This document shows positions 13,142 through 24,804 of a DNA stretch of 64,000 nt, in pieces. Each line of letters starts with the position of its first letter. The stretch's first letter is position 1. The stretch comes from Ceratobasidium sp. AG-K (taxonomy: Eukaryota; Basidiomycota; Agaricomycetes; Cantharellales; Ceratobasidiaceae), in contig JAWNGF010000002.1 in the NCBI GenBank assembly GCA_037039685.1, forward strand, positions 4,650,001 through 4,714,000, written 5' to 3'. The notes beneath the pieces are model-generated. The model did no database searches, was not told where the DNA came from, and saw only the letters and a program-made list of their open reading frames with translations. The position numbers were made by a program, and so were the translations under genes.

Positions 13142-14223
13142 CTAGCCCTCAACGTGCAATGCACGCGACTTACTGTCAATGATGTCGAGATATGCTTGCG
13201 TCGCAGGGCTATCGGGGTACTCGTCGAGGAAGCTCACGCCGTAGTCGGCGCTCTTGCCTATTCGAGGGTCAAGGGGCACTCGACCGAGCAGCTCTATGCC
13301 TTCCTCCTCAGCAAGCTTGGCAGCTCCCCCAGTTGTAGGTCTAAATATCTGAGATTCGGTCTTGCAACTTGGACAGACAAAGCCAGACATGTTTTCGACC
13401 AGGCCGAGGATTTTGATTCCGACCTTGCGACAAAAGCTGATTTCACGCCTGACATCCTGAATGGCGACCTCCTGAGGTGTGGTAAGTAGTACGGCTCCAT
13501 CTATACCACTCTCCTTGAGATATTGAACGATGCTGAGATGCTCATCCGAAGTACCCGGTGGAGTATCCACCAGGAGGTAGTCGAGCTGGCCCCAGTCGAC
13601 GTCTTTGAGGAACTGTCCGATAAGTCCGTTCTTTTTTGGGCCGCGCCACATTATGGCACTCGACTCGGAGGGGAGCATGAATCCAACGGACATGGTGCAC
13701 AGGTTGTCCTGTACATACACGGGGGACCACCCAGATGCCGAATCGTGAATCTGCTCATTTACCAGGCCGAATAATGTCGGAATAGATGGGCCGCAGATAT
13801 CCACATCCATGACGCCGGTCTGTACCCTAGGTCAGTCGGACAAAATTGAGCGCCGGGCGGGGCAGACGCACCTGGGTGTGCTCATCGGCGGCAAGTGCCC
13901 ACCCAAGCTGGGCAGTAAATGTGCTTTTGCCAACACCACCCTTACCACTTAGGATAAGGACTTTGCGCTTAATGTCTGTCATACGAGCGCGGATGTAGGG
14001 GAGCGCTGGGTCCGGACCTGTCGTGACGCCTGCCGCACATACGTCCTGGTTGGCACATCCGTTGCATGCGTCCGCTTTGCCTGCCTGCTCCGACTCGGTA
14101 CCCTCCAAGAGGCATGAATTTAGGCTCTTGATATAATAAAGCACTCACTGGACAGTGCTCCGGCGCATTGGCTGGGATCGATGGTGGCTCTGGGAGGGCA
14201 ACAGGATGCTGGACGGCGATCAT
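13142..14223 (-). CDS. NBP35: NBP35, cytosolic Fe-S cluster assembly ATPase
   Basis: P-loop scaffold of the CIA machinery that builds 4Fe-4S clusters for cytosolic and nuclear proteins, acting with Cfd1. The start at 14221-14223 ([14 protein letters not shown]) leads to APEHCPG, then [13 protein letters not shown]: the four-Cys N-terminal ferredoxin-like motif that separates Nbp35 from Cfd1. The deviant Walker A is [46 protein letters not shown] and the bridging CPSCKTE (CPxC) follow. Two introns (after HCP, and between EHTQ and [11 protein letters not shown]) splice in frame. Full length with all cluster ligands present. It is divergent from the J-domain gene across only 128 bp. Confidence 0.96.
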
Positions 14224-14351
14224 GGTGCTGGTGGCGAGATGAGCGATGGTCGCTGAATAAGCAGACCCTGCGTGTGGCTGGGGTCCTTGTTTGGTTGACG
14301 ACGATTGCTCTTAGCTCTGGTGATAGGCTCGGTTCGGCTTACCCTCCCACC
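14224..14351. promoter_or_regulatory. 128-bp bidirectional promoter, NBP35 / J-protein
   Basis: Two start codons face away from each other 128 bp apart, so at least part of the promoter must be shared. No clear TATA box or E-box was seen in it. Confidence 0.4.
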
Positions 14352-15906
14352 ATGGCCACTCACCTGTACGAAACATTGAACCTGTCGAGGAGTGCGACCT
14401 CAGATGAAGGTAAGCTCGCTGCCACATGACTCATCGACGATGCCAACCCGAGTCTAGTCCGCAAGGCATACAAGAAATTGGCGCTCAGGACACATCCCGA
14501 TCGGGCCCCACCTGAACGCAAGCTAGAGGCAGAGGAGGAGTTTAGGAGAGTGAATGTTGCGTACGAGGTGCTCATCGACGACGAGAAGCGTGAGATATAC
14601 GACAGGCATGGTGCGTACGCAATCCCGCAGCCCTGTTGCCGTCCGCTGACGTACATGTCTGATTATCACAAACTAGGCGTCTATCCCCCGCCCGAGCCCC
14701 CAGTCGAGCACGTTTACACAATCCCCATGCGCGCCAGCCTCCGCACAGCATGCCCTTTCCGACTCCTCCTTCCCATTTCGAGCGTCAGTCACGCAGAAAC
14801 CATCGCCCTCCGCCACGCTCCACGGACCCTTTCCACCAGACATTCAACGAGCCATTGTTTCCCTCGGCGGCACCTCCCGGCTCTGGCCCATTTGGAAATG
14901 CATTCCAGTTTACGGACCCCTTCAAGCTGTTCCAGGGCGTATTTCCCGGTCTGCCGCCCCATCATATACTCCCCCACTCGATGCGATTTAGTCCCATGTT
15001 TCCAATCGTCGGTGGGCCCGAGTTTATCGTCCACCCAGACCACGCACCTCCGTTCAGACCCTCGAATGCAAACGTGGTATGGACCGAGGAGAGGCGTACC
15101 ACCAAGATCGTCAACGGCCGGGAGGAAACCATATGGACTCGCATTGACCAAGATGTGCGTCTCGCGGCATCCACGTGCGCACAGGAAACTGAATATATGA
15201 TTAATTTAGGGCAACGTGCGCCGCACATTCGACGTGAACGGGAGACACTGGGAGACATTCAACGACGAGATTGTGCAACCTTACGACACAGTTTATGACA
15301 CTCATCGCGAGCGAATTGATTATCCCCCACCTCCACCATCTTCACAGGCGCGGTCCCGTAAATCTTCCGCAAGCAAGAAGAGCCGGTATCCCTCACCCGG
15401 ATATTCATATACGTCGGCGACACAGCACCCCCCACCGCCGCCGCCCTCTCATCACACCCGAACCACCTCGCAACACGTTCCCAACCGGCGCCCCCCATAT
15501 CTCCGTATGCATACGTACTCGGAAGAAGACCTTGGCGCACCGCTCAGCGACACCGAGAACATACGGCCGTACTCGTACGAGTTTGCTCCCCGAGATGGGC
15601 CACGGTATGAAGAATATCATTACCCGTATCCTCGCGTGAGCAACACACGAAGCGACGCTACGAGCGCGCCGTTCCGCCAACTCCCCGCGAGCATGATCCG
15701 GATGTGACCCACAGGCGAGCGACCCGACCAGACGGACCGTATACCACGGTGCACAGTGAATACCCCGAGCGTGAGCCTGCATTTATCCCACCTAACCTTG
15801 GTAAGTCCCGATCCGCGTATTCTTGATAAACACGAGTCTCACGCGCTGTGCCCATCTAGAACACGAGGTCAAGGACAAGCGATGGTGGCAGAAGCTCAAG
15901 GTTTAG
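14352..15906 (+). CDS. J-domain (DnaJ/Hsp40) co-chaperone
   Basis: Stimulates Hsp70 ATPase activity through its J domain. The start at 14352 gives MATHLYETLNLSRSATSDE; after the first intron the domain continues VRKAYKKLALRTHPDRAPPE with the catalytic HPD, and ends VAYEVLIDDEKREIYDRHG. The rest is a Pro/Ser/Tyr-rich region with GNAFQFTDPFKLFQGVFPGL, then RTFDVNGRHWETFNDE and a charged C-terminus DKRWWQKLKV before TAG 15904-15906. The frame between VYPPPEPP and MPFPTPPSHF is only restored by a short 38-nt intron near 14703-14740 or a frameshift. An intron at about 15635-15688 is needed to join the last coding frame. No zinc-finger or DnaJ C-terminal domain is seen, so it is a class C (type III) J protein. 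Confidence 0.85.
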
Positions 15907-16405
15907 TCAACATCAAACTAGTCTCAACTCGTAATAGCTATCCTGCATTGATTCGACGTCCGACTACGGCATTTGTATTTTTCACGCTCAAGGGTTCGCC
16001 CGAAGTTGAGTCTTCCCACTCTCCCAGTTGAATTTATCCCCGTCATGTAAATCGGAATTCTGTTCGTATATTACTTACCCCACGTTATGCTATCTGGTCA
16101 TATCGACCACCGACTCGGTTGTTTGTACTACGTTCTGGACTCTTTGTCTGTACCTGTCATAACAAACCCAACGAATAATTATTACGTCTCGATACGCTGT
16201 CACTTTGGTCAAATCCGAAATCAGTCGGGAAGTCTGTCGGGCGGAGAGGTGCAGGTGATTATATTCGACAGCGGATAGCAACAACACGGTTGATGAGATC
16301 AAAGGACGTGTTTAAATTGGGCTGGGCACAATGCGCCGAAGTAGCTGTAGAATTGGGGGATGCGGAGAAGGCAGATCGAGGGCGCGATCCAGAGACAAAG
16401 GTGGC
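15907..16405. other. Convergent intergenic region
   Basis: About 500 bp between the 3' ends of the J-protein and the CMC1-like gene. AT-richer than its surroundings; nothing recognisable in it. Confidence 0.6.
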
Positions 16406-16748
16406 CTAGGGCTCGCCGGGCTGATGTCGCAGCCTCACGTACTCTGCTCTAAGTTTTTCCATGTTCTCAGGACATGTGCTACATATTATGTGAGAAGGAT
16501 ACGGGTAGCTTGAGAAATACCTACTATTGATAGATGCATGCCTGTAGCCCCTTGTGCTGGCTCCTACATGCCCATGCTACACTCACTGTCCGACCAGTCG
16601 CACATGCTGCAAAGGCTGATAAAATATGATGAAATGTCCTGGAACACACAACAAACTCACCCTTGACTTGTTCGTCACAATCTTTGAGGGCCTGGGCCTT
16701 GGTGGCCTTGACGAGTGTGTCCTCTTCACGACGAGAAAGTGTGTCCAT
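16406..16748 (-). CDS. CMC1: CMC1-like twin CX9C mitochondrial protein
   Basis: Small intermembrane-space protein of the Cmc1 family, imported by the Mia40 relay and needed for cytochrome c oxidase assembly. Three exons are inferred. The ATG at 16746-16748 gives MDTLSRREEDTLVKATKAQ. An intron donor after EQVK joins to AFAACATGRTVSVAWACR, producing CDEQVKAFAAC and CRSQHKGLQAC, two exact C-X9-C pairs. A second intron with donor gtaggt is removed just before an apparent TAG and yields QYTCPENMEKLRAEYVRLR, the usual C-terminal family signature, ending at TAG 16406-16408. An upstream in-frame ATG (MEAADSAR) is possible, but family length favours the chosen start. The gene is too short and split to appear as one open frame. 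Confidence 0.85.
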
Positions 16749-17076
16749 TGTGGCTGTGCAGAGGATTCGCGCTGAGTCAGCGGCCTCCATTGTCCTCGGC
16801 CAAACATGCGCAACCTGGGGAAAACGGTAATACACAAATATATGTTTTATGCGCTCCCTTGTACTTGGCGAGGCCATAAAGTCATGCAGCGTGTGTGGCA
16901 CATTGTCTCATCCCTCATCCTCTTCCTTCCCGACCTGTTCCGTTTCTTCACGAGCTCACGCCGGCCGTACTGTTCTTTCCTTGCCCTGCTTCAGCCGGCT
17001 GAACACTTGAACGACTTGCATTCCACACGCTCCAGCAGCTCTTTGCACCACACGCCCAACGAACAAACCCTTTGTC

Positions 17077-18978
17077 ATGTCCCAACAACCCACCCAATTC
17101 GAGATCATCTCGGCAACTCGCCTTCAATCTTGGGAACACGGCGCCCAGGTTACAGCGGCCGACCCGCTCAGCCCTTCCACGAGCTCGACCATCTCCCGAC
17201 GCCACTCCTCTCCACAAGCCCTTCCCCTCGCTCCGAGGCATTCGACGTGCGCATGATGCCTGCCCCACCGGTCCCTCAAGTGCAAATTCACCTTGCTGAG
17301 CCTCGACCCGTGTTGCACCACAAGACGTCTCACAGTGCCTCCCTGCACTCGTGGGACAACTCGAACCAGGATGTCGAGTCTCAGTTTAGACTCCGTGACG
17401 ATCAGAGCACGCTTGGAGGAGGCTTGAGCTGGGGAGAGCGTGCCAGGCGTGCGTCACGTGCGCTCTTTGGTCCGGGCGCGTCTCTTCCACCCTGGAAGGC
17501 CCTGAACGTGGAGAAACACCAGCCCACGCCGCCTCTGCCCACGTCGCGGCAAGAGCTCGATGTCGATGTTCACGTTCGATCCGATAGCGAGATGGGCCAC
17601 TCCAAGTGCCGATGCAAGTGCAGCAAGCGCAACGACCCGAAACGCAAGCGCACTCGCATGTGTCTGTGCTTGCTTCTCATCCTGCTCATCCTGCTCGCTG
17701 TTGCAGACGTAATCTTCCTCAACGTGCGCGTCTTTAACCCAGACTTTATTGTCACTCGACCTGTCACACCTACGCCTACCAACTTGTCCCGCGACGGAAC
17801 ATCCACCTTTGAGGCTCCCACTGCAACAGCCACCCGGACAAACACCGTCACTCCGACCTTGCCATCCACAGTGATCTCCGCTACTCCGAGCGCCTCGGCC
17901 GCCCCATCAGTCCTACAGAACTGCTTGACTCAGTTCCAGTTGAACGCCCCATCGTCGCCCGAGTCGTATCCTTGCGATACCTGTTTCTCGGCGCTCAGCA
18001 CCGCGCCCTCGGACGCTGGCGCCGGTCCTGCCACTCAGTGAGTTCGTCGACTTCTCTTTACTGCAATAGCTAACAACCCTTAGGTTTTGCGCGATGAGGG
18101 CCATCGTTGACTCTGCGGGCGCTTCAGGTTCGGCCAACAGGGACGCACTTACCGGTGCTGGGTGGATGAGGGATGCCAAACCCTGTGGATGGAGTGGTGT
18201 AAGCTGTGACAGCAATGGGAACATTAATAACCTGTGGGTATTATCCTTTCATTGTGATACCTGTAATCCAACTAAGTGTATTTCAGCATCCTAGTATTTC
18301 CCCGGCGTTCCTGCTGTGATTCCCTCTGAGATTGCTTCCATCTCTACGCTCACCAGCCTCAAAATCACCGGCGATGGCAATCTTCCCGCTGGATCGCTCC
18401 CTGCCATTCGCAGCTTGAACATCCTTGACCTCGAAAACACCGCTTTGACCACCCTCGCTGATGACACCTTCACAACTGTCAAGTCTCTAAACTCGCTGAC
18501 ATTGGTCCGTAACTCCAAGATGGGCTCGACTCTGCCCAGTAGTCTTGGTTCGCTCTCGCTTCGTTCTTTGTGAGTATGTTTTCAGTCCTTGCATACTTGT
18601 GAGTGCTGAACAGACATTCATAGGATTGTCAACGGTCAGGGAGTCGGCTCTCTCGATGTCGTATTCAGCTCTTCGAGCCTTGCCGAATCGCTCCAGACCC
18701 TCGATCTTTCCTCGAACGGCATCACGTCCCCGCTCCCAGCCGATATCTCCGGTATGAAGGCTCTCGCGGAACTCAACCTGTCAGGCAACGACGTGGCCGC
18801 ATCCTTCCCCACGGCTATGCCCTCGACGCTTCAAGTTCTCAACCTTCAAGGCAATAGCAAACTTAGCGGCGCACTTCCGAGCTCAATGTGCTCCTCCTCC
18901 GCTCTGATTCAGTGCGAGCTCAAGGGAACAAGACTTGGTGGAGCCGGAGTAACTTGCGGAGTGTGCACCTTCGCCTAA
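17077..18978 (+). CDS. Single-pass membrane protein with extracellular leucine-rich repeats
   Basis: No characterised orthologue recognised. A long disordered N-terminus contains HSASLHSWDNSNQDVESQF and SWGERARRASRALFGPG. A Cys- and Lys/Arg-rich stretch (KCRCKCSKRNDPKRKRTR) precedes one transmembrane helix (CLCLLLILLILLAVADVIFL). Basic residues before the helix and no signal peptide predict type II topology. A Thr/Ser/Pro stalk follows, then Cys-containing CDTCFSAL and FCAMRAIV, a CGWSGVSCDSNGNI cap motif, and several LRRs (TALTTLADDTFTTVKSLNSL, LQTLDLSSNGITSPLPADI, MKALAELNLSGNDV, LQVLNLQGNSKLSGALPSSM) ending with a Cys-rich C-cap CGVCTFA at TAA 18976-18978. The start is uncertain: the ATG at 17077 (MSQQPTQFEI, needing a short intron) or the ATG at 17254. 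The open frame continuing up to 16806 overlaps CMC1 and is unlikely to be translated. Confidence 0.75.
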
Positions 18979-19485
18979 TTCCAATGACCTGCCAGCGCTT
19001 CCACTTTCCTCATGACCATCCTATCCTCACTCATGACGTTTTCGTTGGGACTATTATTTCTTGGACATATCGTACATTCGTTTTCTGATCACCTAGTGTA
19101 AACTCGCGTTTTGGCGCTCTTTAATTTGTCAACTTGGGGATCCCCTCCCCTACCACTGGATTACTCCTATTTCACCCATCTACAAACACATGTATCGCTA
19201 CAGATAGCCTATCTGGCAAATATATTACTTTTGAATTAAATTTACTTGGCCAAACGAGCGGGTGTAACGTAACCAAGTGATCAATGCTCCACGTGATGCT
19301 ATTGGGACACGTCAAGCGCTGGCTCTCCTCACGTCTCGACTCGCTGGCATCCTACTCATCTTCCTGACATCTACAACGAGAGCCTTTTCTTCGCCCGTAA
19401 AACATTTGGATCAACCCGATACTGGGTGCAACTCTCTTTCTGCCCTATAATTCTCAACCCACTCACCCTTTGAAAGTACTCTTAA
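18979..19485. other. Intergenic region, LRR gene 3' to SEC72 5'
   Basis: About 500 bp holding the LRR 3' UTR and the SEC72 promoter and 5' UTR. A CACGTG box lies at 19290-19295. Nothing else recognised. Confidence 0.5.
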
Positions 19486-20441
19486 AGTGCGTGGCTACTC
19501 TATCTTATTTTGGCCTGGACTGACGTATTGTTGCTCTTCCAGTGGCAGATCACGGCCATTCACACGATGGCGGAGACCATGGTCATTCACACGACGGACC
19601 TGGTGGCCATGCGCACTCCCACTCTCCTCAGCCTGGCCAAGGCCCTCCACAGCAGCTACTCAACCCCGACCCCATCGACCCTGCACTCCTTGCCGATATG
19701 GATGCCAACTTCAAGCCCCGACCAGTCAAACTAGTAGGCCCGGAAGGACACACGACGTGCCAGGTCGTCTGTATCGAGCACAGTACGGACAAGTGCGACG
19801 AGTGTGGGGTGGACTATACCGACTTGAACTTGTTGTCTCGTATGCTCGTTCAGGCACCGAATTTGATTGTTCCTCCCCCACCTCAGGTGACGGACAAGAA
19901 CAGGTCTGCCCATGTTTCAAAGTTCAAAGAGGAGGGAAATGTAAGTACGGTACCTTGACATTCATGGAATTTGGAAACTAACACGTGGAGGATCTAGGTC
20001 GCCTACAAGGCCGGTAAATGGCCAGCTGCGATTCAAAGTTATACAATGTCGGCGAATATTGCTGCTTCCAGGCCAAATTGGGAGCCTCACACTCTTGCAC
20101 GCGAGGAGATTTCAACTGTGCTTTCCAACCGCTCAGCAGCCCACTTGTCAGCCGGAGACTACGTGCCTGCACTTGTAGACGCAGATGTTGTCATTTCTTT
20201 GCGGAAGCCTTGGACAAAGGGTCACTTTAGAAAAGCCAAGGCCTTGGTCGCATTACAGTGCTTCGAAGAGGCGAAGGATGCAATTGCAGTGGGTTTACAG
20301 TTTGAGCCCGATAACAAAGTAAGTCGTCACATTCGTATCGGCGCTCCCAGCTAACTTGTGACGCAGGAACTGCTGGACTTTATGCGAGAAGTTGAGAGCA
20401 AAATCGAGGCCACCAACCCGCCAATAAAAGCCGCCACCTAA
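19486..20441 (+). CDS. SEC72: SEC72-like TPR subunit of the Sec62/63 translocon complex
   Basis: Cytosolic TPR subunit of the post-translational ER translocation complex. The N-terminus is His/Gly/Ser-rich (ADHGHSHDGGDHGHSHD), then MDANFKPRPVKL and a Cys-rich element, CIEHSTDKCDECGVDYTD, typical of fungal Sec72. The TPR part has VAYKAGKWPAAIQSYTMSA, SNRSAAHLSAGDYVPALVDA and KGHFRKAKALVALQCFEEA. There is no in-frame ATG in the exon that begins at 19543. The only good solution is a 5' exon ending in A, at 19486 (donor gtgcgt) or 19475 (donor gtactc), joined to TGGCAGATCAC after the ttccag acceptor, so the intron splits the start codon as A|TG. Introns near 19940 and 20319 splice in frame; the stop is TAA 20439-20441. 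Convergent with the App1-like gene. Confidence 0.85.
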
Positions 20442-20611
20442 TTTGACTCCACTATCCATGTAGATTCAGTGTATTCTATCCATTGTTGCATGATTATTCA
20501 ATTATTCATCTTCTACGCACTGGATCAAATGCTACAGCATAAGAATTCAAGCCGGCATTCGATACACAAGCATACAAACATGTGGAGCTAAGGTAACGAA
20601 CACAGGTCAAA

Positions 20612-23461
20612 TTAAGTTCCATTATACTTGTCGATTACTCGCATGGCATCGTCTTCGCACTCGGATGGCTCCCTAAATACCCTCAGTACAATCTCTGGGG
20701 GAACACAGGCTCTCGCGGCCTCCACCCGTAGTCTGAGCGCTTCCTTTTTGGCCAGAATACCAGCACGGGTTGTGTCCACCGTTGCCTCTGCGTTATGGCC
20801 TGTGCCAGCAGTAGCAGCTGCAGAAACCAACGCCCCTGCTGGATCGATTCCGGCATCCCTATTCATTTGTGCAAATTGATCTATTGACGGAGTTACTTGA
20901 GCTCTGGACCTCGGCGTCGTTGGGATTTCAAAGTAAGAGCCTGACGAGCCTCTCGTACGAGGGGTGTATACTTGGTATGATGTCGTAGGGCTGGTAGCTG
21001 ACGGCTGTGTACGGACAGGATCAGTCGCAGATCGTGTGCCAGGGCGCCCGGGCGTGCTTGGCCGGGATCCAGTCCTAGTTGAATCTTGCGACGTGCGAGG
21101 GATCTGAATCCTTGGCGGGTCCTCCTTTGTCTGTTTCCAACCCCCAGCCAAATTCTTGATACTTCTCAGCGAGCTCGCGGAGCCCTTCTTTTTGACTGTG
21201 TGATCTGCGATAGGCGCCAATGTAGGCGATGAGGGCGCAGTTGCCGGGGGAGTTGCCGGAGTTACATCGCGCAGAAATAGAGCGATGATCTGATGCGGTC
21301 GCTCTTGAGCAAGCACACTATACAGCTCGAGATCTTGTTCGCCGGTGTCTCCCACAAGAATAAACTTGGACTCGGGAAAGTTGTCCAGAATATCGATGAC
21401 GTTCCCGCGCTTTCGGTCTGCGGCTGATTCGCCCCATAGGCCTTGCGAACGTATTGGTGTCAGTTAATTGATCAATTGAAGAGCACAAATATCCAAACCT
21501 TGAAAAAGGTTTCGCCCACCATACGATTTAAGCTTGACAGAACCTATCGCAGCAGGTTGGTTACTGCTGGCAAGCGTACAAGTACCAACCCACCTCTAGG
21601 TAAACCAGCGACTCCAAAAAAGTCCAAGAGTACAGGTAATAATTCAAATGGACCATTGGACTACAGGAGAAATTCGATTAGTTGGTGTATCGCGATCCTT
21701 GTGATGTATTACGAACGACATAGTGGAATTTGACTCCACGGGCAGCGATCGATGAATATAATTCAGGCATCCCAGGTACCACAAGTTCGTCAAGATGTCG
21801 AACAAATACCTGTAAGTCTATTGGTTAGTGGACGAGGATCTCACCGAAAGCCAAACCTACATTATGAAAAATGGCCTTGACCCCCATCAACACCTCGCTG
21901 ATTTTGACCGTATCATCAATGTCTGAAATCAGTCGAACGTGGGCGAACGTAATAGGTACTTCAGTCTGTACTTGAATGGCTCCGTGTGGGGTATTGTTAT
22001 CAACGCTAATATCCCTGGTCACCTCAGCTCCAGCTCCGTCAGAATCCGGTGCGTACAGTGAGGGAAGCAACTCGGCGCGGACGACGAAGGTGTGCTCGTC
22101 GTTATGATCGCCGAAAGCAATGTGTAGCGTTGAGTCATGTGTGCATAGATCTTCGAATGAAGCGAGAATTTATGTGCGAAGTAGCCTTGAGCGTTCGTTC
22201 TCACAGTAGTCAAAGCCAACACGCCTGACGTGGATAGTCCTTCTTCGGCAGACGAACCAGGTGGCTGCGCATACAGCGAAATCCGGACCTCTCTATTCTC
22301 CAACTTACTCGCCCAAAACGGTTGAAGACGAGCTTCCAGGTTTGCATGTAGCTGACGCAATATTCCGACGTCCATTTCAGGATGAACTGATCCAACGTCG
22401 GTGTTTGACCGTGACGAGTCAACGGAGAGCATGGAAGAAACTGATTCCAAAGTATTGCTCCGAACGCTTTTGGCTGGGGATGTGACGGGGGATGGCGCTT
22501 GGGTCGTGATGGTTGGTGAACGCGAAGGCAGAGGTGGTGGCTGGCGCCCAAATCTAGGCTTGGGGGAGGTTGGGTTTGGGTTTGGGGCATTTGACAGTGA
22601 CTCTACGGTCCCATAATCCACGACACGTGAGTCCCGAGTTTTCTCAACTTTGGGCTTTGCATGAGACCGAAGCACTTGAGCCTCGGCCTCTTCCGTGATC
22701 TCGTATGGACGAGGCGGAAGGACAACTCCCATTCGGGCGAGTTCCTCAGTGAGGTCATCAGTGGATGGATTAGGCGATTGGGTGAGCGGAGTAGCGGATC
22801 CTGAGCCTCCCAGGATACTCTCGGGTGCTGGTGGGAGTCTCGGTAACGCAGAAAAGCCTATCTAATCCCTTAGTCTGGCCGGATAGTAAATCAACCAATA
22901 ACTTACCTCGAGCTATCCTCATGAACGCTCGCTGTGATCGAGTCGCTTGCTCCAGAGTGCGAAGACTTGAAGCAAAACCAGAGACAAATACGTCGGTTCT
23001 AAACTGTCGAACATCGCCTGGAGTTACATTAGTACAAAAGGAGCTTGATTCGCGACTAAACATACCCTTTTTCATAAACTGACTGTCATCCGGATATCTC
23101 CTGGCAGCCCAGCCGGGAAATAATGCTAGCTTCTCAGTGCCTCTCTGTTCTTCTTTTCGTCTGCGAACGCTCAAACATCAGCCACTCCGGGAATACCTTG
23201 ACAAAACGCTTACCGCTGACGTCTCTCTCTGGCCCATTCTTCCCACGTTTGACGTTTCTCCCCAGTCACAGGATCAAAGCCTGTTCGATAAGCGACAACT
23301 CGATTCGATACCGCCGTGTAGGCCGATTTAGACACCTCGCTCGACGCAACATAATCCTTGACCCCTTTCAGCTTGGCTAGCGCCGCACTGCGCCAGCCGC
23401 CACCCATGGCTCCTGATGAGGACGGGGCACGAGAGTTTTCTGGGCGAGAAAAGTAGTTCAT
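20612..23461 (-). CDS. App1-like (DUF2183) phosphatidate phosphatase, with an apparent frame break
   Basis: Fungal App1 is a Mg2+-dependent phosphatidate phosphatase at cortical actin patches and endocytic sites. The start at 23459-23461 (MNYFSRPENSRAP) opens a region with GFDPVTGEKRQTWEEWARER, a Pro/Ser linker, FWASKLENREVRISLYAQPP and VRTNAQGYFAHKFSL. The haloacid-dehalogenase-like catalytic motif DIDDTVKISEVL (DxDxT) is intact, followed by HLDELVVPGMPELYSS, a block read VSNGPFELLPVLLDFFGV, SVKLKSYGGRNLFQG and ESKFILVGDTGEQDLELY. The C-terminus is a Ser/Thr-rich tail ending at TAA 20612-20614. At about 22155 the frame must shift by one base to go from KFSLHS to EDLCTHDSTLHIAFGD, a conserved stretch. 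An intron donor at AGAG|gtggg is inferred near LPRG. The one-base break is more likely consensus error than decay, because both halves are conserved. Confidence 0.85.
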
Positions 23462-23591
23462 TGCATGAGGAACATGCGTGTGCTCCCCGAGATGTATAAA
23501 CGAGGCCGAAAGCGAGATGACGGCATGGCGCCTCTTGACACCCTAAATTAGCCAAGCCAGGTGGTCACGTGTATCGGCTTGTCTTTTCGTC
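23462..23591. promoter_or_regulatory. 130-bp bidirectional promoter, App1-like / RRP4
   Basis: Start codons of the App1-like gene and RRP4 are 130 bp apart in opposite directions. A CACGTG box at 23576-23581 is 10 bp from the RRP4 ATG, probably inside its 5' UTR. Confidence 0.4.
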
Positions 23592-24804
23592 ATGTTTACC
23601 GTCTCTGCCTTTCCTCCACGGCATATCGCCTCAGGAGATGACTACTATGACAAAGTACGACAGCACCCGGACGTAATGGACCTGGAGTTTGAGGCGGATG
23701 ACGAGCTTAACTCGACGGCCTCGCGGCTAACGTCGCCCGGAGAACTAATCACCTCCAGTCATGCATTTATGCGGTAGGTGAGGTGAGAAATGATTGAACC
23801 AGAAATAACAAGGGTTTTAGTGGGCATGGTACGTTTATAGAAGGAGATCATGTTGTAGCCTCGGTCGCCGGGACCGTGGAGAGAGTTAACAAGCTGGTGT
23901 CGGTGAAGGCAGTCAAGTCCAGGTAAGACATTTGAATAATTTTGTATCCCTATCAACGTGCCCAGATACACTCCAGAAGTTGGTGATCTGGTAGTCGGGC
24001 GGATTACTGAGGTGATCTTCCGACCTTCTGGTTCCAAGTGTCCAAATTGACATTCAGTAGGTCCAGAATAAGCGATGGAAAGTCGACGTCAACTCTCGCC
24101 AAGATGGTATTCTCATGCTCTCATCGGTAAACCTCCCGGGTGGCGTTCAAGTAAGCAATTCGTGGCGATGCCATAGTATTTTCTTTACCCTGCAATCTGT
24201 AGCGTCGTAAACTGGAGTCCGATGAGCTTCAAATGCGCATATTCTTTGAAGAGTCCGACCTTTTGGTCGCCGAAGTCCAGTCACTGTTCAGCGACGGCAG
24301 CATTTCCCTACACACACGATCTCTTCGGTACGGCAAATTGCGCAACGGTCAACTTGTCACCGTCCCGAATGGCCTGGTCCGGCGGCTCAAGTCGCATTTC
24401 TTCAGCCTCCCATGCGGGGTCGACTTGATACTCGGCCTGAACGGGTACATCTGGGTCAGCAAACACGTCAAAGAAATCAACCAAGTGGGAGAAGAGGGAT
24501 TCGATGCTGAGGCGGTATATTCAAATAAAAATGATGTGCGTGTCCAACTCTTTTTTTGGCATTGATCCAAGTTGACTCTTGTCTAAAATTGCAGCCGATA
24601 GATCCAACCACTTCTCGAGCGATTGTCCGGGTCTCGAATATCATCCAGGCGCTCGCTCGGTACCACATTCCTTTGACGGATCACCTGATCGAGCAGGCGT
24701 ATGAATGGGTGATTGACCAGAACATCGAGATTGTGGATATTTTGAGCGATGAGGTGGGGGAATCCATGGTGGCCAGCGTACCCGCTTTTGTGCTTCGGGC
24801 CTAG
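23592..24804 (+). CDS. RRP4: RRP4, exosome RNA-binding cap subunit
   Basis: S1/KH cap subunit of the RNA exosome, which processes rRNA, snoRNA and mRNA. The start at 23592 gives MFTVSAFPPRHIASGDD. After an intron, GHGTFIEGDHVVASVAGTVE and a VVGRITEV segment belong to the N-terminal and S1 domains; VDVNSRQDGILMLSSVNLPG, RIFFEESDLLVAEVQSLFSD and RTRSLRYGKLRNGQLVTVPN-like text (read HTRSLRYGKLRNGQ, LVTVPNGLVRR) follow, then the KH region with LGLNGYIWVSKH. The C-terminus IEQAYEWVIDQN, VDILSDEVGE ends at TAG 24802-24804. All introns inspected splice in frame and no break was found. It is divergent from the App1-like gene. Confidence 0.95.

Noticed and set aside
16806..17076. 5' extension of the LRR open frame
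   Set aside because: It overlaps the divergent CMC1 promoter and 5' end, starts with non-conserved sequence and adds no signal peptide logic. Downstream ATGs are better starts.
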